NCBI GenBank assembly: GCA_945889085.1 | Contig: CAMDBM010000002.1 | Location: forward strand, 1-64,000 | Direction: 5' to 3' | Origin: WLJO01 sp945889085 | GTDB lineage: Bacteria; Actinomycetota; Acidimicrobiia; Acidimicrobiales; Ilumatobacteraceae | DNA: 64,000 bases | In this document: one piece after another, positions 54,218 through 62,735 of the stretch | Layout of the letters: each line of letters starts with the position of its first letter | Numbering within the stretch: position 1 is the stretch's first letter | The notes under the pieces: model-generated | The model's input: the letters and a program-made list of their open reading frames with translations, nothing else | Database searches by the model: none | What the model was told of the DNA's origin: nothing | Made by a program: the position numbers and the translations under genes

Positions 54218-54665
54218 CGCTCTTCACCACCTGGATGCTTCGCTGTACCCGGCCGTCCGGGCTTCTTACGGTGACACTGACGCGTTGCACGAGGAGGTCG
54301 GCGAGCGCCCCAGCGGGGCAGGCGGGCGAACTTGTTGGTCCGGCGGTCCAGGTGCCGGGCGACGTCGGGTCGATCGCCGGTTGGTAGTACTCCTGGGCGA
54401 CCGTGGCCGCGGAGGCTGCCCAGCCCTCGGTCTGCACGGCGGCCTGCGCATACGCGCTGTAGTCGCAGGATTTCGGTGCACGGTTGACGCGGTCGGCGGC
54501 GTTCACGATGACGGTCTCGACCCGCGCACCCGATCGGGTGACGGCCGAAGTTGTCACCGAGGTGATGACCGCCGTGAGCACGGCGATGATCACGATGCCC
54601 ATGAGCATGATCACGATCACGACCTCGACGAGCGAGAAGCCCTCGTCGAGCTGTCGGGGCCTCAT
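54210..54665 (-). CDS. Minor prepilin (PilV/GspI-like)
   Basis: A 151-residue minor prepilin with cleavage site G9/F10 and E14 (DEGFSLVEVVIVIMLMGIV). The short globular domain contains two cysteines (SCDYS and PACPAG). Size and position between pilC and the large minor pilins fit a PilV/GspI-type priming subunit. Its start overlaps the pilC stop (ATGA) and its end overlaps the vWA pilin start by eight bases, so all are translationally coupled. Confidence 0.85.
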   Translation of the reverse strand: MRPRQLDEGFSLVEVVIVIMLMGIVIIAVLTAVITSVTTSAVTRSGARVETVIVNAADRVNRAPKSCDYSAYAQAAVQTEGWAASAATVAQEYYQPAIDPTSPGTWTAGPTSSPACPAGALADLLVQRVSVTVRSPDGRVQRSIQVVKSDV

Positions 54666-55879
54666 CCTGTCTCCTCCGCCTTGAACCCGTTGAGGACGCC
54701 GTACATGGCAGAGACGAGGGCGATAGCAACGAAACCGACCGCCGCACCGACCATCAGGATGGTGAACGGCTCGAACATCGAGGTAAAGCGACGGATCTTC
54801 ACCTCGAGTTCGCGGTTGAAGTACTCCGACGCAGAGGCCAACTGGTCGTCGAGGGTTCCGGTCTCCTCGCCGACCTTCATCATCTGGCGGGCAGCGCCGG
54901 GGAACAGGCCGGTCTCGATGAGGGGGCGGGCGAGCCCGGCCCCGCTCACCATTGCCTGGCGCGAGATCTCGAGTTTTTCCTGGAAAATGAGGTTCCCGGT
55001 GGACTTGGTGGTGACCTCCATGGCCTCGGGCAGCGAGACACCGGCCTTGGTCATTGTGGACAGGATGAGGCAGAAGCGCTCGAGGATCGAGTACTGGATG
55101 ATCTCGCCGAGCACGGGGAGTTTCAGGATCATCTTGTCCTTGGCCCGCCTACCGGCCGGGGTCATCGCCATCCAGATGAGCATCAGCACGAACATGAACA
55201 CGAACCCGACCGGGATATAGAAGAAGTCGGTGAGGAACCCGGTCATCCCCAGGAGCAGTTTGGTGGGGAGCGGGAGGTCCGAGCCGAGTTCGTCGAACAG
55301 CGCCTTGAACTGGGGGAGCACCACCACGGCGAGGATCCCGATCGTGATGATCGCGAGGCCGAAGACGACCGCCGGATAGACGAGGGCGGCGATCACCTTG
55401 GAACGGGCAGTGATCTCCCGGTCGAGGTACGAGGTGAGCTGGTCGATGGTCTCGTCGAGGTTGCCCGTGAGCTCGGCAGACTTCAGCACACCGAGGTAGT
55501 ACTTCGGGAACGCCTCGGGGTGCATGGCAGCGGCATCTGCGAACGTGGAGCCCCCGCGCAGCTTGTCCGCAAGGTCGGCGAGCACGCGGCGCAGCACCTT
55601 GTCGTGGGCCTCATCGGCGATCGTCTCGAGGGAGTCGATGATGGGGATGCCGGCCCGCAGGAACACGGCGAGCTGACGAGAGAAGTGCATGAGCTCACGC
55701 TTTTTCAGCTTCTCGCTGGTGAGTTCGAGGTTCAGCCGGCTCTTGGGCTCGCCAATCTTGATCGGGAACAGTGATTTGTCCTGCAGCCACGAACGGACGT
55801 CGCCGATGGTGTCGCGCTTGAGCGAACCCTTAACGGTATTACCGGTGGCGTCGACGGCGACGTAGTGGAACTTCGGCAT
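54662..55879 (-). CDS. pilC: Type IV pilus platform protein PilC (GspF family)
   Basis: A 405-residue inner-membrane platform protein. It begins with the PilC N-domain (MPKFHYVAVDATGNTVKGSL), followed by two T2SF domains; conserved pieces are FSRQLAVFLRAGIPI, KSAELTGNLDETI, and the repeat ILSTMTKAGVSL and VGEETGTLDDQL. Three membrane segments. Connects PilB/PilT motors to pilin assembly. ATG 55879, eight bases downstream of pilB stop. Confidence 0.94.
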   Translation of the reverse strand: MPKFHYVAVDATGNTVKGSLKRDTIGDVRSWLQDKSLFPIKIGEPKSRLNLELTSEKLKKRELMHFSRQLAVFLRAGIPIIDSLETIADEAHDKVLRRVLADLADKLRGGSTFADAAAMHPEAFPKYYLGVLKSAELTGNLDETIDQLTSYLDREITARSKVIAALVYPAVVFGLAIITIGILAVVVLPQFKALFDELGSDLPLPTKLLLGMTGFLTDFFYIPVGFVFMFVLMLIWMAMTPAGRRAKDKMILKLPVLGEIIQYSILERFCLILSTMTKAGVSLPEAMEVTTKSTGNLIFQEKLEISRQAMVSGAGLARPLIETGLFPGAARQMMKVGEETGTLDDQLASASEYFNRELEVKIRRFTSMFEPFTILMVGAAVGFVAIALVSAMYGVLNGFKAEETG

Positions 55880-55887
55880 GGACTACC

Positions 55888-57630
55888 TCAGCCTGCGTAG
55901 AGCGTTCGGACGACTTCGCCGATGGTGCTCACGTCGTTCTCCACCAGCGTGAGTGCCTCGTCCACGAGGGTCCGCATGCCCTGGGACACCGCAAGGCGAC
56001 GCAGTTCCTCCTGCGTGGCCCAACCAACGATCAGCCGTCGCAGTTCGGGCGTGACGCGCAGCAGTTCGTACACGCCGATGCGGTCGCGGTAGCCGGTGCC
56101 GGCGCAGAAGGTGCAGCCCGCCCCGTGCCAGAACTGGCTCTTCGGGTTGCGGCCCTCACGGTTCCACACAGCGATCTCCTCGGGCCCGGGCTCGTAGGGC
56201 TCCTTGCAGGCGTCGCAGATACGACGGAGGAGACGCTGGCCGATGACGGCAACGACGGAGGACGCGATGAGGAACGACTCGATGCCCATGTCGAGCATGC
56301 GGTGGAGCGCCGCCACCGAGTCCGTGCCGTGGAGCGAGGAGAGCACGAGGTGGCCGGTGAGCGCAGACTGCACGGCGATGCGGGCGGTGTCTGCGTCGCG
56401 AACCTCTCCCACGAGGATCACGTCCGGGTCCTGGCGCAGGATTGCCTTGAGGCCCTGCGCAAAGGTGAGCCCGGCCTGCTCGTTGGTCTGGATCTGGTTG
56501 ATGCCGGGGAACACGTACTCCACCGGGTCCTCGATCGTCATCACGTTCTTGCCGCCGTCGTTGATGGCACGCAGCGTGGCGTAGAGCGTCGTGGTCTTTC
56601 CGGCACCCGTGGGCCCGGCGCAGATGACCATGCCGAATGGCGCATGGATGAGCTTGGACCACTCCTCGTAGGTGGCGCCCGGCATGCCGAGTTGCCTCAA
56701 CTCCAGCGCAGCGCGGCTCTTGTCGAGCAGTCGCATGACGACCTTCTCGCCGAACACGGTTGCCAGCGACGACACGCGGACGTCCATGTCCCTGCCGTCG
56801 ACCGTCATCGAGAACTGCCCGTCCTGGGGCCTGCGACGTTCCACGATGTTCATGCCACCGAGGATCTTGTACCTGCTCACGAGGGCAGCGTGTGCCGACA
56901 GCGGGAGCGTGAAGGTATCGACCATGTTGCCGTCGATGCGGAATCGGATGCGGATGTGGTCGTTCATCGGCTCGACGTGTACGTCCGATGCGCGGTCGCG
57001 CAGGCCCTGGGCGATGATCCGGTTTGCGATCTGGACGACGGGGGCGTCTTCGTCGTCGCTCTGCTGCGATGCGGCGAGCAGGGCCTGGGTGGAGTCGCTG
57101 GCTTCGAAGGCTCTGCTGAGGGCGTCGATCTCGGCGTCGGCCCGGTACATCCGGTCGAGCGTGTTGGAGATGTCCTGCTCCATCGCCACCTTGAACACGA
57201 CGGTCCCGGTGAACTTCGCGGCGACTGCTGCGCGCGCTGTCTGGCACGGGTCTGCGATCGCCACGTGGGCGCCGTTCGCGTCAGCCGTGAGTGGCAGGCA
57301 CTTCAGCAGGCGACAGGTGCGCTCGTCGAGAAGCGAGACGGCGTCCTCGTTGGGAGTGGTCTGGCGCAGGTCCAGCATCTCGAGGCCGTGGAAGCCGGCC
57401 CAGACACTGACCATGTTGGAACGGTTGGCCCCGCGACGCTCGGTCTTGAAGAGCAGGGCGATCAACTCGGACTCCGACTGCGGTTCGGCACCCTTGGCGA
57501 TGGCGAGGTCGGCCGGCGACACGGCCTCGGCGGCCACGAGAGCCTGAGCAAGTTCGTCAACCTGACCGTCGCGGGGACGAATTGCTTCGACCGCCGTCGC
57601 AGCCGTCTGTGAGCGCCCGCGAAATGCCAT
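55888..57630 (-). CDS. pilB: Type IV pilus extension ATPase
   Basis: A 580-residue GspE/PilB ATPase powering pilus assembly. The N-terminal MshEN-like domain (residues about 20-150) may bind c-di-GMP; then RASDVHVEP, Walker A GPTGAGKTTT, TIEDPVEYVF, Walker B LVGEVRDADTA and LSSLHGTD. The zinc tetracysteine is ICDAC ... GCTFC. ATG 57630 begins a five-gene operon (pilB, pilC, minor pilins) on the minus strand. PilM/N/O and a secretin are not in the window; the latter is not expected in a monoderm. Confidence 0.94.
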   Translation of the reverse strand: MAFRGRSQTAATAVEAIRPRDGQVDELAQALVAAEAVSPADLAIAKGAEPQSESELIALLFKTERRGANRSNMVSVWAGFHGLEMLDLRQTTPNEDAVSLLDERTCRLLKCLPLTADANGAHVAIADPCQTARAAVAAKFTGTVVFKVAMEQDISNTLDRMYRADAEIDALSRAFEASDSTQALLAASQQSDDEDAPVVQIANRIIAQGLRDRASDVHVEPMNDHIRIRFRIDGNMVDTFTLPLSAHAALVSRYKILGGMNIVERRRPQDGQFSMTVDGRDMDVRVSSLATVFGEKVVMRLLDKSRAALELRQLGMPGATYEEWSKLIHAPFGMVICAGPTGAGKTTTLYATLRAINDGGKNVMTIEDPVEYVFPGINQIQTNEQAGLTFAQGLKAILRQDPDVILVGEVRDADTARIAVQSALTGHLVLSSLHGTDSVAALHRMLDMGIESFLIASSVVAVIGQRLLRRICDACKEPYEPGPEEIAVWNREGRNPKSQFWHGAGCTFCAGTGYRDRIGVYELLRVTPELRRLIVGWATQEELRRLAVSQGMRTLVDEALTLVENDVSTIGEVVRTLYAG

Positions 57631-57715
57631 GACTGGTTCGCCCCTTTCTCAAGTCCCGACCAACTCTCACTCTGCCATGAGAACGTCGGAAATACAACGA
57701 TAAGTATTGACGTAC

Positions 57716-58663
57716 CTACTCTGGGTGGCTTTCCCGGCGAAGATTGTCGATAATCTGACGCAGCGTGTCAAGATCGCTGCGCATAGCGTAATCTGCGGGG
57801 TCAACTTCGGCGAGGACACGCTCGAATTCCTCGGCCCGCTCGAGTTGCAGATCGAGGTCCGTGCGCTGGTTCAGCACCAACTCGGCCGCCACCACCCGGT
57901 CATTCATCCCCATCACCGTGTCGGTCAGGGCGCTGAACTGCGAGGGGAGGGGCCCGAGCGGACCCATGGCGTTCGTGAGGGCCGCCACCTGGGACTCCAG
58001 CCCGGCAATCGTGGTCAACCCGGCGCGCAGCGTGTCGGCGATCGTCTCCGCCTCCCGTTGGCCGGTGAGCACCTGTTCCCGCAGAGCTGCAGCGTCGGTG
58101 AGCTGCTGGTGAGCAAGTGCACCGGTGGCATCCGTGCGCAGGGCCAGTTTCTCCACGGCGTCACGGATCGCCCGAATCGTGGAACTCATACGTTCGACGA
58201 TGTCGCCGAGCTCCACACGGAATGTCTCGAACGCATCGACACGACCGGACAGCATGCGGGCACTTACCTCGAGCTGATCCACCCGGCCCTCGGACTGGGC
58301 GAGGCGTGTCGCCTGTTCCGAGGCAATCGCCCCGACAGCCGACTCGACTGCATCGACTCTCGCCCCAAAGGTCTCGTCCTGGCGCTTCTGCTGGCGTCGC
58401 ACCACGTCGAGGACCCCGACCTGGCGGCGGTAGTCCTCCTTTGCCTGGGCCCTCACGGCCTCGAACTCGGCCCCGGTCGCCTCGTTCTGGGCGGTGATGA
58501 GCGCCGTGGTGGCGGCGATGCGTAACTCCAGATCCTCCACCAGACGCTGGTGCAAGTCGCTCAGCCCGTCGATGCGGGCCTCGGCCGCCGACAGCCGGTC
58601 AGTGGCGTCTCTGGGCACGCCACGGCGCAGCAGACGTTTGCGCTCGCGTCCCCCTCTTGCCAT
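57716..58663 (-). CDS. Coiled-coil protein upstream of the pil operon
   Basis: A 315-residue soluble protein, almost entirely predicted coiled coil: repeated heptads such as ATDRLSAAEARIDGL, ATTALITAQNEAT and LADTLR-type segments, rich in Ala, Leu, Glu, Arg and Gln. No catalytic motifs or signal. The N-terminus is very basic (ARGGRERKRLLRRG). It is the gene just upstream of pilB on the same strand (85-base gap) and might be a structural or polarity factor; this is speculation. ATG 58663. Confidence 0.62.
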   Translation of the reverse strand: MARGGRERKRLLRRGVPRDATDRLSAAEARIDGLSDLHQRLVEDLELRIAATTALITAQNEATGAEFEAVRAQAKEDYRRQVGVLDVVRRQQKRQDETFGARVDAVESAVGAIASEQATRLAQSEGRVDQLEVSARMLSGRVDAFETFRVELGDIVERMSSTIRAIRDAVEKLALRTDATGALAHQQLTDAAALREQVLTGQREAETIADTLRAGLTTIAGLESQVAALTNAMGPLGPLPSQFSALTDTVMGMNDRVVAAELVLNQRTDLDLQLERAEEFERVLAEVDPADYAMRSDLDTLRQIIDNLRRESHPE

Positions 58664-58726
58664 TGAACGAACTGTACTTCCGGGCCGCACGGGGACCGGG
58701 GACACCGGACGACCGGCTGTCGCAGG

Positions 58727-59134
58727 TCAGACGGCCGGCGAGGTGCGTGCACGCCGCACGCGGCCGGCGAGACAGGCCAGCGAGGTGAGGGCGCCCGCAC
58801 CAGCGAGGATGGCTTCGCCCACGGCGACCGAGGGGCTGCGGCCAGCATCCACGATGGCGAAGGTGCCGAGGGCGGCCACCCCGAGGGCAGCGGCAATCGG
58901 CCAGCGACGCCAGTTCGCTGCTGCCGCACACGTGACGAGGAGCGGGGCGAGGAAGGCGAGCGGGGACTCCCACGAGGCGGTGGCTGCGTCGCTCAACCAC
59001 CACGTCGGCTTTCCGAAGGAGTTTGCGGCATCGGCCAGTGTCAGCAGCGCCGGGATGATGAGGGCCCATCCGACGGCGAGCACCCAACGCCAGCCCTCGG
59101 TGAGCTGGCCGGGTCGGTAGTCGGTCTCACTCAT
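58727..59134 (-). CDS. Small integral membrane protein (four TM segments)
   Basis: A 135-residue hydrophobic protein with about four transmembrane helices (around residues 16-36, 56-74, 80-97, 103-122) and a short basic C-terminus. I recognise no family. ATG 59134; probably co-transcribed with the coiled-coil gene, 63 bases further on. Divergent from the glycosyltransferase. Confidence 0.55.
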   Translation of the reverse strand: MSETDYRPGQLTEGWRWVLAVGWALIIPALLTLADAANSFGKPTWWLSDAATASWESPLAFLAPLLVTCAAAANWRRWPIAAALGVAALGTFAIVDAGRSPSVAVGEAILAGAGALTSLACLAGRVRRARTSPAV

Positions 59135-59214
59135 GCTCTGTCGAACGCTAGCCAGCGCTGGCAGCCGATACGCGGCGGGAACGGCCGGTGCCGAACCGAT
59201 ACCCTTGCGCCCCG

Positions 59215-59973
59215 ATGCCTACCTCCACCGGCCCCTCGTTCGGCACGCTGTCGATCTTCTTCCCGATGTGGAACGAGGAGGCATACGTGCACCGTGCGAT
59301 CAACGCTGCCACGACGGCCTGTGTGGAGCTCATGGCTGCCGGTGAGATCGACAACTACGAGCTCATCATCGTGGACGATGCCTCCACCGATGCAACACCC
59401 CGGCTCGCCGACGAACTCGCTGCCGCAAACCTCCATGTGAAGGTGGTCCATCACCCCGTCAACCGCAAGCTCGGCGGTGCCATGAAGACCGGCTTCGCGG
59501 CTGCGACCGGCGACCTCGTGCTGTACACCGATGCAGATCTGCCCTTCGACATGGCCGAGATCGGCAAGGCATGCCGCATCATGCGCCTCTACGAGTCCGA
59601 CATCGTGAGCGCCTATCGGCACGACCGCACGGGCGAGGGAGCCGCGCGCGAGATCTACACGTTCTTCTACAACTTCCTCATCCGGAGGTTGTTCGGGGTT
59701 CGGATGCGGGACATCAACTTTGCGTTCAAGCTGTGCCGGCGCAGCATCTTCGAGCACATCTCGCTGGTGAGCGAGGGCTCGTTCATCGACGCGGAACTCA
59801 TCATCCGCGCCAAGAAACTCGGTTTCGAGGTCACCCAGTTCGGCGTCGATTACTTCCCGCGTACCCGGGGTGTCTCCACGCTCAGTTCGCCGAAAGTGAT
59901 CCTGAAGATCGTCCGCGAGATGTTTGCGCTCCGCAAGAAACTCCGAAATATTCAGCCGGTCGTCAAGCGCTGA
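59215..59973 (+). CDS. Family 2 glycosyltransferase
   Basis: A 252-residue GT-A enzyme of the dolichol-phosphate mannosyltransferase/polyprenyl glycosyltransferase type. FFPMWNEEAYV at the N-terminus, IIVDDASTDATPRLA, GGAMKTGFAAATGDLVLYTDADLP with the DxD metal site, and FPRTRGVSTL near the end. It has no C-terminal membrane domain, so is a soluble or peripheral Dpm1-like enzyme. Acceptor unknown. ATG 59215. Confidence 0.85.
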   Translation: MPTSTGPSFGTLSIFFPMWNEEAYVHRAINAATTACVELMAAGEIDNYELIIVDDASTDATPRLADELAAANLHVKVVHHPVNRKLGGAMKTGFAAATGDLVLYTDADLPFDMAEIGKACRIMRLYESDIVSAYRHDRTGEGAAREIYTFFYNFLIRRLFGVRMRDINFAFKLCRRSIFEHISLVSEGSFIDAELIIRAKKLGFEVTQFGVDYFPRTRGVSTLSSPKVILKIVREMFALRKKLRNIQPVVKR

Positions 59974-60085
59974 GACGACTGTCACCCGATGCCCCCCGCT
60001 CCGGGGGGGCCGCTAGCCTTTCACGCGATCCGGGGAGCACTCAGGCGTTCCGGTGCACAGGACGGCCATGGGAGGTGTCGAGCGA

Positions 60086-61171
60086 ATGGAACCACGGTCC
60101 CTGAAGCGCTGGACGCCGGCACTCATTGCCGCAATCGTCCTCGGGGTAGTCGGCATCGGTGCTGCTGTCGGTAGCGGGAACTCGGCCAAGTCCGATGGCT
60201 CCGAGAGCACCGACCCGTCCCTTCTCCCGGTCACCGAGGAGCCCTCCGATGTCATCGACTCCGGTGTCGTCGACTCGCTCCCCGTTGTTGCTACCGCACC
60301 GGTGGTTACCGCCAAGCCAAAGACACATCTCAAGCGCACCATGAAGAAGGGGTCCAAGGGAACCGCCGTCAAGCGTCTCCAGCAGCGACTCATTGATCTG
60401 GGCTACGACCCGGGCGACGTGGACGGCAGTTTCAACTCCAAGACCCGCGCCGCCGTCTGGGCGTTCGAGAAACTGGTGATGCGCGTGCCCCCTTCGAAGG
60501 TGAGGGGACAGGTCAACGACGAGATGTGGCTGCGGATGCAGGACAACCTTGTGGTGAAACCCAAGCGACCGAAGGGCTCTACGGTTCACCTCGAGGTGTA
60601 CCTGCCGGAGCAGGTTGCGGTACTTTTCGAGAAGAACAAGGTTCGGCTCATCACCCACATCTCCTCGGGAACCGGGAAGTGGTGGGAGGAGCCCGTCACG
60701 ATTGACCCGGGCGAGGACGGCAACCTGAGCGGCAACAAGCCGCTCGCTGCGATCGTCCGTGGCATCTCAATCACGCCGGGCGGTACGTACCGCTTCTACC
60801 GACGTTACGTGGACCAAAGCACCGGGGGATGGCGAGAAGGCCGCCTCGGCCGGATGTACCAGCCGGTGTACTTCAACAAGGGACTCGCGGTACACGGCGC
60901 GAACGAGGTGCCGTCGTACCCGGCGTCCCACGGTTGTGTGCGCATCCCCATGCACATTGCCGAGTACTTCCCGGACCTCGTGAAGAACGGTGACCAGGTG
61001 TTCGTGTGGGACGGCAAGAAGCAGCCCGAGTACTACGGGGCCCAGCCCCCGAAGGCGGACTCGATCAGCAGGGCGCCCACCACCACGGTAGCGACCACCA
61101 GCACGACGGTGAAGAAGACCACGACGACGACGACGTCGACGACAACGACTACGACTACGACGTCTGCCTGA
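60086..61171 (+). CDS. L,D-transpeptidase with peptidoglycan-binding domain and Thr-rich tail
   Basis: Cell-wall cross-linking enzyme of 361 residues. An N-terminal membrane anchor (10-30), a Ser/Asp/Val linker, a peptidoglycan-binding type 1 domain (about 90-155, KGSKGTAVKRLQQRLIDLGY), then the YkuD catalytic domain with active site SHGCVRI (His282, Cys284). The last 30 residues are nearly all threonine, encoded by ACG/ACC repeats, a probable glycosylated wall-spanning tail. ATG 60086 has GGAGGT nine bases upstream and is preferred over ATG 60068. The 3' end overlaps the ppx gene by 17 bases. Confidence 0.88.
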   Translation: MEPRSLKRWTPALIAAIVLGVVGIGAAVGSGNSAKSDGSESTDPSLLPVTEEPSDVIDSGVVDSLPVVATAPVVTAKPKTHLKRTMKKGSKGTAVKRLQQRLIDLGYDPGDVDGSFNSKTRAAVWAFEKLVMRVPPSKVRGQVNDEMWLRMQDNLVVKPKRPKGSTVHLEVYLPEQVAVLFEKNKVRLITHISSGTGKWWEEPVTIDPGEDGNLSGNKPLAAIVRGISITPGGTYRFYRRYVDQSTGGWREGRLGRMYQPVYFNKGLAVHGANEVPSYPASHGCVRIPMHIAEYFPDLVKNGDQVFVWDGKKQPEYYGAQPPKADSISRAPTTTVATTSTTVKKTTTTTTSTTTTTTTTSA

Positions 61172-62702
61172 ACGACACCTCGAGCCCGGTGACCTCCTCG
61201 AGCAGCGAAGAGCGTTCGCCAGCCGAGTAGAACTCGAGGTCGAGGTCGGTGTCAGGTCGCCGGCCCCTCACCTCGATGACCAGTTGGTGGCCATCTTGCA
61301 AGGCCCGCACGGACTTTGCGCGCTGGTCGTGACTCCGGTCGAGCCCGATCGCCACGCGCAACAGCGCCGCCAAGACGCGCACTGCCAGCTGGGACTCGGC
61401 ATCGAGCCGCCCGAACTCGGCGTGTGACGGTTTCGGCGCAGACTTCCGGTGGTACCGGGCGATCAGCGCGACGATCTCGATCTCGTGGTCGGTGAACCCG
61501 GTCAGGTCATCGGTGTTCCGGATCACGTAGTACGAGTGAAGGTGATGCTTGGTGTGGGAGATCACGAGCCCGACGTTCGCCAGCAGGGCCGCTGCCTCGA
61601 GGTAGTCCCTGTGGGACCGGTCCAGATGATGGATCTCGGCGGTGGAGTCGAACAGCTGCAGGGCAAGGCGTGCGACGTGATCGGAGTGGGTGCGGTCGTC
61701 GTCGCAGCGGTCCGCGAGGTGCCGGACGCTCTGGCGTGACACCTCCCGGAGGTGGTGGAGCGAGCCCCCCTGGTGCCGCTCGTACGTATCGAGCAGCACG
61801 CCTTCACGCAGCGCGTACTCGGAGAACATGAGCTCGTCGATCCCGAAGGCCTCGCAGACACTCTCGAGGATGAGCGTGCCGGCCACGATGATGTCTGCCC
61901 GATCGCTCTCCACACCGGGAACTGCTGCACGTGCCTTGGCCGTCGGTGCGGCAAGGAGGCGCTCGAGCACCGCTGCAACGTCGCCACGGGTGAACGTGAG
62001 GCAGTTGTACGTTCGCAGTTCGGCGCCGCCCGCGAGTGCGTGAGCGGCCCGGGCCACAGCCTCGGCGGTTCCCGACGAGGCAACGGCTACCTCGAAGCCG
62101 ATCCGTCGGGCGCGTCCCTCGAACGTCGCCAGTGTGGAGCGGATGAAGGCCCGACAGTGGCGGACCGCCTCCGGGGTGACCAGACCCTCCGGGAAGAAAC
62201 GGTCCGTGAGGCGAACCGCACCGAGCTTGAAGCTCCGGGCATCGAGCGTCGTGCCACGCTCGCCGAGCAGGATCTCGGTGCTCCCGCCGCCGATGTCGAC
62301 GAGGATAAGTCTCCTGTCGAAGACGGGCACGGCCTGCAGCACCCCGAGGTGGATGAGGCGTGCCTCCTCCAGACCGGAGATCACCTCGACGGTCACCCCG
62401 ACCTCTGCTGCCGCCCTGATGAAGTCGTCCGCGTTGGCTGCCTCTCGCACGGCCGAGGTGGCAACGGCGCGAAGCGGAGCGTTCTTGCTCCGGGCGAGTT
62501 GGGCCATCCGCGCAAGCGCCGCAACGCCCCGCTCGATGGCGTCGGGCTCGAGCTGTTTCATGTCTCCGCCACCGTGGCCGAGGCGTACCGTCACCTTCTC
62601 GCGCTCAATCACGTCGAAACGCGCACCCTGTTTGATCTTCGCGATCACTAGGTGGAAGCTGTTGGTGCCCACGTCGATTGCTGCGAGTACCGGATCCGTC
62701 AC
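61155..62702 (-). CDS. ppx: Exopolyphosphatase / guanosine pentaphosphatase (Ppx/GppA)
   Basis: A 515-residue ASKHA-fold phosphatase acting on polyphosphate and/or pppGpp. The N-terminal domain has AIDVGTNSFHLVIAK (phosphate-1), SGLEEARLIHLGV and LVDIGGGSTEILLG (phosphate-2). The C-terminal part from residue about 310 is an HD-type helical domain (SVRHLADRC, HSDHVARLALQLFD, HH pairs), as in long E. coli-type Ppx. GTG 62702. Its last codons overlap the 3' end of the convergent L,D-transpeptidase gene. Confidence 0.88.
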   Translation of the reverse strand: MTDPVLAAIDVGTNSFHLVIAKIKQGARFDVIEREKVTVRLGHGGGDMKQLEPDAIERGVAALARMAQLARSKNAPLRAVATSAVREAANADDFIRAAAEVGVTVEVISGLEEARLIHLGVLQAVPVFDRRLILVDIGGGSTEILLGERGTTLDARSFKLGAVRLTDRFFPEGLVTPEAVRHCRAFIRSTLATFEGRARRIGFEVAVASSGTAEAVARAAHALAGGAELRTYNCLTFTRGDVAAVLERLLAAPTAKARAAVPGVESDRADIIVAGTLILESVCEAFGIDELMFSEYALREGVLLDTYERHQGGSLHHLREVSRQSVRHLADRCDDDRTHSDHVARLALQLFDSTAEIHHLDRSHRDYLEAAALLANVGLVISHTKHHLHSYYVIRNTDDLTGFTDHEIEIVALIARYHRKSAPKPSHAEFGRLDAESQLAVRVLAALLRVAIGLDRSHDQRAKSVRALQDGHQLVIEVRGRRPDTDLDLEFYSAGERSSLLEEVTGLEVSFRQTS

Positions 62703-62735
62703 CGAACCATCATCGCAGCCGGTGCGGACGAAGCC

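Noticed and set aside
57631..57715. Promoter for the pil operon
   Set aside because: TTGTAT and TACTTAT hexamers occur but with no acceptable spacing to a partner; no promoter can be claimed.
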